Shown in pieces: positions 1 to 9,625 of a stretch of 64,000 nt of DNA (within the stretch, counting starts at the first letter, position 1; the number at the start of each line of letters is the position of its first letter). Position numbers and translations under genes: made by a program. Source of the stretch: Chrysemys picta bellii (Eukaryota; Chordata; Testudines; Emydidae); contig NC_088797.1 of assembly GCF_011386835.1 (NCBI RefSeq), positions 35,339,583 through 35,403,582 of the forward strand, given 5' to 3'. The notes beneath the pieces were generated by a model. The model was not told where the DNA came from, made no database searches, and saw nothing but the letters and a program-made list of their open reading frames with translations.

Positions 1-199
1 AATAGTGTCCACAACACGGCCTGATGCTTTTCATATTTACTCAAGTTCCAGTGTTCCTTCGGTGTATGTTAGTGAGTGAGAAAGCATGCTACTCTCCAGC
101 ACATTGCTAGGTGTGTGGCAAAAGGCTGGTTCCTCTGTCAACAAGAGAGTGGGGGTGTTAAAGTATATTTTTAACATACAATTAAATTGAATAAATGAA
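1..199. other. non-coding DNA, no feature seen
   Basis: AT-rich sequence without a convincing open frame, RNA gene or repeat structure that I recognise. Confidence 0.5.
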
Positions 200-258
200 A
201 CTTGAGGTGAGGCTACACCACCTCATGATGGTACCTTCTAGCCTTAAAATCTATGACA
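200..258 (+). repeat. CR1 LINE 3' tail fragment
   Basis: A short stretch ending in a phrase close to 'cttctagccttaaaatctatga' closely matches the segment at about 39908-39945, which lies in a longer CR1 3' untranslated fragment. CR1 insertions are usually 5'-truncated, so tail-only copies are expected. The match is short, hence modest confidence. Confidence 0.4.
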
Positions 259-3215
259 TTTTAAGGTGGCTTTTGTGCACAGTATGAAAATCTCAACGAG
301 TGCCTACAAGCAAAGTATTTGTTTAAATGGGAAGAACACAAAAAAGAAGGAAAAGGAAAGCCATGAAATGTCTTAGCACATGTGTGGTTTATTTACTATA
401 CACCTTTCGCTTTTAAAGGATAAAGAGACAGAGCCTAAGTTGGTATAAATCTGCAGCATTCCTCTGAAGTTAATGAAGCTATACTAAATTATACCCTCTG
501 AGGATCTAAGCCAACATGCTTTCGCACAGTATCTTCTTCCACTCAAAAGAAGAGAGTTTTTAATATGATGACTAGAAGGAAATTGTGTAGAAGCATGCTT
601 TCCCCCAATTCCTCCTGGGTTATTTTCCTTACACAAATATTTCTAAATAAAATTATAATTGTGAGGTTCCAACTAATTATTCTCCAAATGTCAAGGAGGG
701 AGAACAGTGTTATTATAGCTAGTCATTTACACAGAGAAAAAAGATTCTAGTCCTGCTCCATAAATTAGGAACCAGTGGAATTTGTATCTTCATGAGGTTT
801 TCCACTAACAGCTATCTACCCTTAGTTATGCAGCAAGAACTCCTTATCTTAATCTGACTGCTACCAAGATCATTTCTAACTCCCCCTAGTGGATTATTGC
901 ATAATGATACTACACTTACTAGTGCCTTTCATCCCGAAGTGCTTCGAAATGCCTTAGAAGCAGTTACAAAATATAGGAGAATCGCTTCACCAATTTCTGA
1001 GGGTAAAGCAGATTGCAACTGTTTGACAGCGCACAGCTACACTACACAGCATCTTAAAATAGGAAGTGGAGAATAATGCCATGGAGCTAAGTTTCCTATC
1101 TCATATAAAAGACAGCACACCAGTACCACTCCCTAGCACACAGGGAATTGGTTCAACATTGGTTCCCCAATGCTGCAAGATGCCCTGTTCAGCCACAAAA
1201 ACCTCTCCACATCCTGCATACTCTGCGCCTTAGACAACAGGCAAGGATAGTGTACCTCCTTGCATGGGCTTTCAAAAGCCCCCCTGCATTGATTCTGCTG
1301 GATCTGGGACCCTTTGCTCCCACACATTAGAGGAGCAGGATTAGGGCCTAAATGCTGAATTCTCTTTTAGTGGTAGTCATATTGGTTTGGGAGAGCACTT
1401 AAAATGTGATCATACTAGTTCAGAATTTGTATTTCCAGGATGTTTTGAGATTAGTCGTAAAAAGTCTTAGAAACAAGCCTAGAACAACTGCTGTATATTC
1501 AACCAGGATGGAAAAAGTTATTCTATTGATGCCAGCTATGTTAGTCCACTAGCCTAAATGATTAATGTTGATAATTCCTCTCCAGCGGACTCATTAAACC
1601 TCGACTTATTTTTCTTACAGGCCTTTGACATTTCCTACTTTCTTAATATCAGAGGTAATGACAGTGGTGTGATTATATACTTATTCCTTTCCACCTTCAA
1701 GCCGTTTTCTTTGGCAAGAGTTACTTTTTAAGCAGAAAACCTGCACACGAGTATTCCTTCTTTCCTGAAAACTGTTACAGCTCCATTAGCAACACTAAAT
1801 GGCAGTGCTTTAGAGGAATGCACAACAACCCCCGTCCCCCAAAATGTTTAAATAGTTGAGGTATTCAGTGCAGTACCATAAGACAGACATTTTCTATAGA
1901 AGCACAATTTAGAATGGTGGTTTTTTGCCTTTTAAAAAAAATCCTGTTGTCAAAAAATGTCTAAGTTAAACAAAGGAGAAATTACAGAATGAATCTGGAG
2001 CTTAGCCTTGAAGAATTAGGTTTCACTCTAATTGAGATCATACGCTGCATGTGCAGTTTTGGCACATAAGTCATATTAATCAGAAACTCTTTAATCGTGG
2101 ATAATTTCTCCTGCGTGCACGCCAGATTGGGCATTCTGCTGCTGGCCCAGCTTCTTAGTCTGTTTAAGAGTGCACCTTTGACTTCATAAACACCCGCTTA
2201 CAAAATTGGGGTCAACTTCCTTCTATGCAGGCATGCGAGGCTGGCGCTACACCAGTTCCCTTAATGATTAAATTGCATCTCTCATGGAAATAATAAAATC
2301 TGCAGATTCCAAGGGAGTGACTATTCCTTGTGATCACAATTTGCATTGGAAATAGCCTTCACTTGAGCCTCTGTCAAGAACACAAGGAATGAAACTAGGA
2401 AAGATGATCCAATAGCCACAACATGAAATTTAAGATGACTGCACAAGCATCATTTAATATAAGATTATTACACTACTACAGGGACCCAAGGCTGCATAGA
2501 GAGTAAATGGGATACAAAGACTGCCCTGCTTTCTCTAGGATTTGATAGGATGGTCACCGAACATCATGTAGGAGGGGCTATTTGATCTTAGCCTCTGTTA
2601 CATGGAGAAAGTTGGATTTAACAAGGTAGATGTAGGAAAAGACCACAGGCAAAATCCTGAACCCACTTAAATCAAAGGCAAAACTCTCACTGACTTCAAC
2701 AGCACTAGGATTTCCCCCACATACTTGACTAGCGATGTTTTTAGGAAGTCAGAATTAACCATATTCCTTCTACTGTGAAATAAAATACTATCACTCTTGG
2801 TTGCTGTTGGATTTCTTATATTTAATGCTTTTCTTTGCAACAGATCACAACGGGTACTATAAAACAAGACTGGATTTATCATAATGTATAAGAAATCCTC
2901 TATAATAAATGGATCTTTCCATAGATTTCTGCACCCACAGATACAAAGGGAGCTTTCAGCTCTAGAGTTTCATTCAATATTTAAATGGTTCAATAGTATG
3001 AGACCCATGCAAGATAAGTTTTACTCTAGAATTACCCTTATGAGCTTCATAGCAAAGAGAAAACTACTGCAGCATAGTGTGCTCTTAAAGTAAAATATTA
3101 AGAAAGGGAACCCTCTTTTCTCAAGAATACCACATCCATGAAACATCAGATTCTTTGCACTAATGTTTACAATTTATTATAGTGGTGCCTGCTAGACTTT
3201 CCATTATAAAAACTT
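259..3215. other. non-coding unique DNA
   Basis: No gene is supported. Open frames are all below about 75 codons and show no family resemblance. A short piece at about 915-985 resembles the start of an old amniote interspersed repeat (the 'tttcatcccga...' phrase). The part at 2010-2390 is balanced in composition, free of recognisable repeats and rich in TAAT/ATTA-type motifs, which makes it a possible conserved regulatory block (see findings). Confidence 0.5.
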
Positions 3216-3219
3216 TCCA

Positions 3220-3470
3220 GTTTCAAACAGGCCTCCTTGTTTCTAAAACTCTGCACCAACTGGCTCCCACCTGACTTGTGCGCCGTATCTCTCTACATCC
3301 CCTTCATCACTCCTTCTGCTGAACTCAGCCTCCTTTTATACCCCTTGCCACATTCTTATCCAAGCACCTTTTCCTCCACATCTCACATCAGAAGGCTGTT
3401 CCAAATGGTCTCTCTCCACCCAGTCAACTCTCCAGCTATCTTCAAATGCCCCAGTTGAAAATGTATCCTT
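3220..3470 (+). repeat. possible L2-clade LINE reverse-transcriptase tail relic
   Basis: On the plus strand a broken frame reads a phrase like 'LCTNWLPPDL' followed by 'SLYIPF'. This resembles the conserved C-terminal tail of L2/CR1-clade reverse transcriptases, where a leucine-rich 'ALHNLAP' phrase precedes a Tyr-Leu and an Ile-Pro pair. The remainder is too decayed to place. Alternatives are a chance match or another LINE clade. Confidence 0.3.
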
Positions 3471-3479
3471 TGCCCATAG

Positions 3480-4407
3480 AAATGATGGACTTCCCCTCCC
3501 CCACTAAAGGGGGTTGCAGGTGGGTGTGGCTTGAGCACAGGGCAAAGGGGCATGGGGAAGAACAGAAATTGAAACTATCTAGCTGTCTTTTGGTGGGGTG
3601 GAGCTGCCAGTTACCAGCTCTAGGGTGCAGGCATGGCTGTGTGTTGGATTTTTTTGGTGGTGTACCAAAACGTGACTCAAATTATTCCCAACAAAAATCT
3701 CAGAAATGTAGTCCATTTCTCACCTCAGCGCAAGCAGTCATGAAAACCCAAGACCTCTCATCCCTCGATGCCTCACGTACCACACACCAGCGCCTTTGAC
3801 GACGTCTGGACTCTGTCAGTCCTCTCTTGCCCTTGTGCCAGGACAGTCACCCTCACCTTTCCAACTGGAGTGAAGCCCCCTCTTCTCAGCGGGAAGCCCC
3901 AGAGCCTCTCTGCTGAGAGCATCCCTCACTTCGATAGCACTCCCATGGTTCCTCTGGGTCCAGCTCTCTGGGCCTGGAAGAGTCAGAAGGTAAGCTCCTC
4001 TGTCACACCCTTGCTTTCAGCCCTCTCCATCTGTTGGCTCCTGCTTAGAGCCAGCAGGCGCCTACCTGCTGCTGCTTCTCCTCCTGGCTTCTGGCCTGGG
4101 GGGCACCAGCCAGCAAACCCCCTTGCTGCTCTCCCGTCTTTAATCTTTTCCCAGGAATCACCTTTTGCTTCCTTCCAGGACTCCTCCAATTCCCTGGTCT
4201 CTGGCAGGTCTCACCTGCTCTTCATGACTGAGGGAGTCTGCTTTGACCCCAGTGAGACTCCCTCTCTCTAGGACTCTCACTGATCCTGGATAGCCTCCAG
4301 GTGCTGCCCTGTCATCTTAATTGACCCAACAGGAGCAACTGCTCAGGCACAGGTGAGCTGGACCTACTTCATTTACAGGGCCAGCCCCCTGTCCCTATGC
4401 TTTCCTC
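3480..4407. repeat. C-rich unclassified interspersed sequence
   Basis: Strong C over G bias on the plus strand, with many CCT/CTC/CAG phrases. It contains an open frame of 167 codons (3768-4271) that I read as a composition effect, because it shows no domain and no repetition of residues expected of a protein family. The style is like 27190-27890, 31590-32230 and 47640-48830, so it may be an old retroelement or terminal repeat, but no terminal motif or primer site could be identified. Confidence 0.3.
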
Positions 4408-4415
4408 TCCCCACC

Positions 4416-4564
4416 CAGGGCCAGCTCCAGGCACCAGCCTAGCAAGCAGGGGGGCGGCACGTCTGGCCGTTCGGCAGCAATTCGGAGAGAAGGACTTGCC
4501 GGCGATCGCAGCTTTTTTGTGTGTGTGTGTGTTTGGGGCGGCAAAAACGCTAAAGGCGGCCCTG
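4416..4564. mobile_element. hAT-type miniature element (149 bp) with perfect 8-bp target duplication
   Basis: The element begins CAGGGCCAGCTCCAGG and ends GGCGGCCCTG. It is flanked by identical 8-bp copies of TCCCCACC at 4408-4415 and 4565-4572. Eight-base duplications and CAG...CTG ends are the signature of hAT transposons. There is no coding capacity, so a transposase supplied elsewhere must have moved it. Its left end matches the right end of the element at 9391-9617 in reverse orientation, so the two are members of one family. It contains a short (GT)n tract near 4518-4532. Confidence 0.9.
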
Positions 4565-4572
4565 TCCCCACC

Positions 4573-5342
4573 ATCCCTCTCCTGGGGCACAAAAGGGGGA
4601 CGCTGTAACAGATAAAGACAGACAGTTGTGCCTTTGTCATACCGCAGCTATTCTGGGCATTCTGACTTTTTATATTCACTCCACCAACCGCTCAATAACC
4701 GAAGGTAGTTTAGGAGCACTGGAAAGTTATGTGCATGTTTCTTCTTTTTGTGTCACTGTATCGAGTTACGAAGTTTGCAGGGCTTCTTTTCAAAGTGTTT
4801 TGAGTCTACCTCAATATTCTGTAATTGCCGCAGTTGTTTGATATCAAACAGGGAGGGGAAGTTTTACAGACGTTTACTATAGTTTAATAAACTGGTTATT
4901 TGAGAGAAGCCGTGTCCTTCTTAATCAAAAAGGAACAATGTGACATTTGTGATTTCTTTATTATTACTTCAGGCAGGTGACGAGCACAGTGAAAATCCAA
5001 ACAATCACACAATGACTGCAACCGTCCCCACCATCAACCCCACCCTGAAACATAGAGCCATTCCAGGAAATTTGTTAAGATGGGTTTTGTATGGGTGCAA
5101 ATGTCACAAAGTATAGTACACTGGAAATGCCAGCAACTACAAATTGGATTAAACAAAAGAGCGTAAACAGCACTTGTGGCCCCTCCCAATTTTGGCCTGT
5201 ACCTGCCATTAAAGTAAAATCAGATGTCATCCTCTTTCTCCCTGCGCTGATAAGCATCCCTTATTTCCCCTTTCCCGCTTGGACCCAGGACCAGTATGAA
5301 AGCATGCAAAGTCCTGAGTTCATTCCATGTGGAAATACCTTT
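4573..5342. other. non-coding DNA, no feature seen
   Basis: No supported gene. The first part may continue the C-rich sequence interrupted by the 4416-4564 insertion; the rest is ordinary AT-balanced sequence. Confidence 0.45.
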
Positions 5343-5819
5343 AGCCTCATAGATTATGTGCATTTAAACAGCAGGCACCGATTCTTTGCAGTGTTGGGCA
5401 CACTGGCCTCAAGATGGCTTTGTAGGCAACACCATTGAGACCTTCCACCACCATCCTGCAGTTGCTGAGCTTGAAATTGAACTCTAGGACCCCTGACATC
5501 AGGGTACAATTTCCTGGGTGATGACAGGAGCGGGTATGCGGGGTCCCCTAAAACAGCTGGCACAGATGCTCCATTTGTAATAATATTGTTTGTTGGGTAT
5601 AAGGTCCCTGCTTTTCCCTTCAAATACAAGCCTGATCTCCTCAGCAAGCTGGTATCATGAACCTTTCCCGTATTTCCAGTACTAGCTTTTAAGAACCTGC
5701 CTCTGATCGACCAAGTCTTGAAGAATGAGTGAATAGTATCCTGGGTAGTTTACGTACTCACTTGCACCTTCTGGCAGGCAAATGATGGACACAGAAGTCC
5801 CAGCGCATTTTGGGAATCC
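5343..5819 (-). pseudogene. relic of a PIF/Harbinger (HARBI1-like) transposase
   Basis: Reading the minus strand across several frames gives a chain of landmarks in the right order for a DDE_Tnp_4 transposase: a GFPKC phrase (intact elements have GFPNC), EYVNYPGYYSLILQDLVDQR (compare QYINRKGYFSMVLQALVDHR in the intact protein of this window), GNTGKVHD carrying a catalytic-region Asp, RRSGLY, VLGDPAYPLL, then FNFKLSNCRMVVE with the Glu, and finally ACCLNAHNL before a stop. Frameshifts and stops separate the blocks, and the FGRLKGRWR block after the Glu is lost. No N-terminal half, Myb partner or terminal repeats are visible nearby. It is clearly older than the elements at 41.9 and 57.4 kb and may belong to a different Harbinger lineage. 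A decayed copy of a host HARBI1-type gene is a less likely alternative. Confidence 0.75.
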
Positions 5820-6931
5820 CAGCCTCAACCAGCTATAATTTCAGGCACGTTTCTGCCCACCAAATACGGGTAAACCACCGTGTTAATTGCACTTGCTTGT
5901 GCTCACATGCATGAGTACATCGGTACACCCCAGTCAGAGCAGAGTTACACCAATACAGAGCAATTATGAAAATCCCACACTTCATCTCTACACAAAATTT
6001 CATGTTTGTAGATTCTTAATTACTTTATAGGAGCTCAGTTAAAGGTACATTTTTACTATAAAGGCCATTCCCAATGCCCATGTGTATAATATCTTGACAG
6101 ACATTGCCTGGAATTACACATTTCCTTTTAAACACATGCATTGTGATATATTTATGTACTAAGCATATATTTGCATAGTCCACATAAGCAGACTGATCAT
6201 CCCACATTTTCTAGAAATCAGGCATTTACCAGTTTTCTTTGGAAAGAATCAAGCCTCATTATCTAAATAAAGGGTATTGGCTCCTAAAAATTTGGAACGC
6301 CATCTTTGCGGAAAGTTGATCAAACAGGGCTGGGGGGGGGGGAAATCAAAGCTTTACTTTTATCATAGGTATTCAATTAAAATTAAAACATCCCCTAAAG
6401 ACTAATCTTTCAGGAATGTTATTTTGTTCCAAGTCAGAAATTAACACCATAGGAGACTTTAGGTGAAAGTGAGATTAGCAGCCAGTGATAAAACAATGCA
6501 GGAATGTTCCCATTTTTAATTATCATTACCGAATTCCACTAAATCTACTATTCATCACTGGTTATTACAGTTTTTTCTGCCTGAAGCAGAATTCTCAATA
6601 CAGCCAGAGATTAAGGGGGAGCTAAGATTTAGTCTTTTCCTCCTTGTACTAATGATCAGCAGCAGCAGGGACATCTAGATATCTGAGTGGACCACCACCC
6701 ACCAACCAGAGATAGATGGTATAACCAACTACCAGGGGGGCTCTTGTCTTCTCTGGTTGGAATGCCAGGCTATTATAAGCCAATATAGTTGAGTTTTCAT
6801 GTACTCTTATTTCCCATTCCTAAACTTCTCTCCCAGGATGCAGAATCCACTACAAATAATGGGTAATTCTCTCTTGCCACACAGTAAGTCCAAGTATCTT
6901 TTTCCATCGCAGAATAGGAATAGAATAAAAT
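5820..6931. other. non-coding DNA
   Basis: No gene or RNA seen. A poly-G run lies at about 6331-6341. The upstream half of the transposase relic is not recognisable beyond about 5820. Confidence 0.45.
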
Positions 6932-8084
6932 TTTACTCCTGGGGGAATTCTGTGCCACTGTGCATGTGCAGAATTTATGTCCCTTGCAGATTTCTTTGCT
7001 TCCCCGCAGAGAAATGACTTTGATGGGGAAGCAAAGAGAAGCCACAAGAGCAGTCATGGGACCCTCCCCAGCAGTATGTTTCGGGTGCCCAGGGCAGCTG
7101 GCAGAGAGGTAAATCACTGGGGGGGGGCAGGGTTGGACTGGGGAAGACCTGGCTGGTGGCTCCTACCCTGCGCCGGACTCATCTACTAGTCCTGGCTGGG
7201 CTGGGGAGGACGGGACTTCCTCTTCCCCTGCACAGCATCTGGGGCTGCATCAGACCCACCCCCATTTGCAGGAAGCTCTGCAAACTCCATCCCCCTCCCC
7301 CTTCATGCGCCCATTGCTCCTCAGTTGCAGGGGGAGGGATCCCGGTACAAGGAGCTGCTCCCGCATCCACCCAACCCCCATGCATCCACATACTCAGACC
7401 CTTCCACTGAGCCCCAATTCCTCTGCACCTGGATCATCCTGATGAGCCACCCACACCTGGATCACTACTCCACCAAGCCCCAACCAGCTGCACCTGGATC
7501 CCCACCCCATTGAGGCCTACTCCCCCAGCATCTGGATCCTTCACTAAGCCCCCCACACCCAGACACCCCGGCCAAGCTCTATCGCCCTCAACACGCAACC
7601 CTGCTGAGCCCCAACCACTTTCACCTGGACTCCTCTACAGAGTTCCATTACCATTGCACCCAGAACCCTCCCCTCCCACAAGCCCCTGTGCATCCAGATC
7701 TGCCACTGAGCCGCCCGGACCCAGATTGCCCCACACAGAACCCTCTCCACCCACACCTGGATCACACACACACTAAGTCCCTCCACACTTGGATCCTGAC
7801 TTGTGGAGCTTGCCTGTCCACACAGAGTGGCAGGGCCCTGGGGCGCTTTTGGGGCAGGCCTGGTCCTTGTGCTGTGCCAGGTTTGGGTGCAACTTCACCA
7901 CTGAGTCCGTGTCCTGGGGGATGAGGGGGGAGCTGAACAGTAAACTCCCACTTCTGTGCAGCCAGTGGCCTGTGCTCCTCAATTCTATGCTGGAGCCTCC
8001 ACATTTATTTGACAAAATTTGCAGAATTTTAAAATATTGTGTGCAGAATTTATTTTTGGGGCGCAGAATGCCCTCAGGAGTAAA
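6932..8084. mobile_element. non-autonomous DNA transposon, about 1.15 kb
   Basis: The two ends are inverted copies over 25 bp with three mismatches: TTTACTCCTGGGGG... on the left and ...CCCTCAGGAGTAAA on the right. Subterminal GCAGAATTT boxes repeat near both ends (about 6967, 8020 and 8042). The interior is GC-rich and has no transposase. I could not assign a clean target-site duplication; the flanks share only TAAAA-like sequence. The superfamily is therefore uncertain. Open frames in the interior, some above 140 codons, are low-complexity Pro/His-rich reads of the repeat array and are not believed to be genes. Confidence 0.65.
7375..7800. repeat. degenerate tandem array with CACCTGGATC core
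   Basis: The phrase cacctggatc or a close variant (catctggatc, cacttggatc, catccagatc) recurs about every 30-50 bases, separated by CCAACC/CCACTGAGCC spacers. This is a decayed minisatellite inside the 6932-8084 element. It produces long proline-rich open frames on both strands that should not be read as genes. Confidence 0.55.
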
Positions 8085-8584
8085 TAAAACTCTGGTGTGG
8101 TGCCCTCTGCATGGCAAAGAATACAGGAATAAGCCACAAGAGGGCATGTGGCAATGCACAAGGCTGAAAGACAGAGTGCCTTCAACCACTGCATACCAAA
8201 GGCCCTGCTCCAATTCCTGTTGTAGTCAATGGAGAGATTTTGGATTAAAGCTTATAAACCTAAACAGTGAGTGTGGTGTTCAAGCATGGCTGCATTTTAC
8301 ATTTAAACACTGTCAACTCCCCTCCTCCCAAAAGCAGAGACTTAAGCATTCTTACTTTAGGGCAATATTTTTGACAGAATTTTCTCTGGAGTCAGGGAGG
8401 CCTCCATGCTGCTGGTGGATGCTGAACATCATTTTAGATCATGCAGTTGGGAGGGTGAGTGTTAAAATGCTACTGTGTATGCCTTTGCACCCCACCATGT
8501 GGCATTAGGGATGCAGTATTGCAAGGAAGACAGCGCTGCCACTTCCCATTGAGGAGTGGGACACTGCTAAATTTGAGTTGGCAT
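8085..8584. other. non-coding DNA
   Basis: No supported gene. A short inverted phrase (agggatgc near 8507 and gcatccct near 8581) could bracket a small element, but no target duplication was found. Confidence 0.4.
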
Positions 8585-8851
8585 CCCTGCTCTAGTTCCA
8601 ATGTTTGTGTGTGTGTGGGGGGGTTCTTGGGGAGGTTTTTTTGGTGGTGATCCCTTTACTTCCTCCAGCCCAGGTGCGGAGCCACACCGAGGCTGGGGAT
8701 GGGGCCAAGACAGAAGCCAGGGCTCCAACTGGGGGCGAGACAGAGGTGGGTGGGGCCCCCTCCCCATCCCTTGTGGGGGCTGGCCCAAGCCCGCTGCACC
8801 CCCCCCCCCCGACTTTCCTCTGCGCCCCACAGTTTGGGGACCTCTGCTGTA
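8585..8851. mobile_element. partial hAT-like miniature element (right end only)
   Basis: The segment ends with CACAGTTTGGGGACCTCTGCTG, which resembles the CAG(T/A)GGTCCCCAAACTGTG terminus of reptilian hAT miniature elements in reverse orientation. The interior is very G-rich on the plus strand, with (GT)n and poly-C tracts. No matching left terminus or 8-bp duplication was found, so the copy may be truncated. Confidence 0.35.
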
Positions 8852-9382
8852 TGTGATTATTACTATATTAAAAACTGTCATTCTTAAGATGGTCTACCAT
8901 GATGGACCAAATGGTGCATCTTATGCATCTAGCATCCTTGAGGGCATTCATTTTGGGTGAAGTTCAGAGTGTCAGTAGAAGGCCTATTTTGAGGACTTAA
9001 AAGGTGCATAGGCCTAGTATGGGGTGAATTTCACCCTTGAAGAAAGAAATGAAGGGAGAAAAAAATCCTTTCCTAATATAGACGGCCAACCCCTCGTACC
9101 ACCATCTCTTTGGTTTCATATCATCCTTCCCAACACAAAACCCATCTTTTCCCCCTTCTACTGAAAATATTCTTACTCCCAGTTCGATGAAATCTGAAGT
9201 GGGAATGTCCCTATGTTCTGTCAGGTTCCCGCATTTAATAAAAAAGATAATTTAGGAGACAAAAGCCAGATTTGGGTTTTAAAAGTAGGGGAGTTGTTTT
9301 TTGTTTTGTTTTAAACGGGCTACTTTGTAAGTGGTTGCTACCTTGGGTCAGCTCTAAGACACACTGTAGTCTTTTAGGGCCA
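8852..9382. other. non-coding DNA, no feature seen
   Basis: Ordinary AT-balanced sequence. No open frame or repeat could be assigned. Confidence 0.45.
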
Positions 9383-9390
9383 TATACGGC

Positions 9391-9617
9391 CAGGGCCAGC
9401 TCCAGGGTTTTGGCCGCCCCAAGCAGCCAAAAAAAAAAAATAAATAAAAAAGCCGGGATCGCGAGCTGCGGCGGCAATTCGGCGGGTGGTCCTTTGCTCC
9501 CAGCGGGAGTGAGGGACCGTCCGCCGAATTGCCGCTGAACACCTGGACGTGCCGCCACTCTCCGGAGCGGCCGCCCCAAGCACCTGCTTGCCAGGCTGGT
9601 GCCTGGAGCCGGCCCTG
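9391..9617. mobile_element. hAT-type miniature element (227 bp) with perfect 8-bp target duplication
   Basis: It starts CAGGGCCAGCTCCAGG and ends CTGGAGCCGGCCCTG, a clear terminal inverted repeat. Identical 8-bp copies of TATACGGC lie at 9383-9390 and 9618-9625. The interior has a GC-rich core with the phrase GCAATTCGG in both orientations and an A-rich tract near 9430-9450. Reverse-complemented, its right half matches the left half of the 4416-4564 element. There is no coding capacity; open frames of up to about 198 codons crossing it are incidental. Confidence 0.92.
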
Positions 9618-9625
9618 TATACGGC

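Noticed and set aside
3768..4271. 167-codon plus-strand open frame
   Set aside because: Ser/Pro/Leu-rich read through a C-rich repeat with no domain, no homologous pattern and no splice context; best explained by composition.
7789..8508. 239-codon plus-strand open frame
   Set aside because: It starts inside the minisatellite-bearing DNA element and runs across its terminal repeat into flanking DNA, which a real gene would not do.
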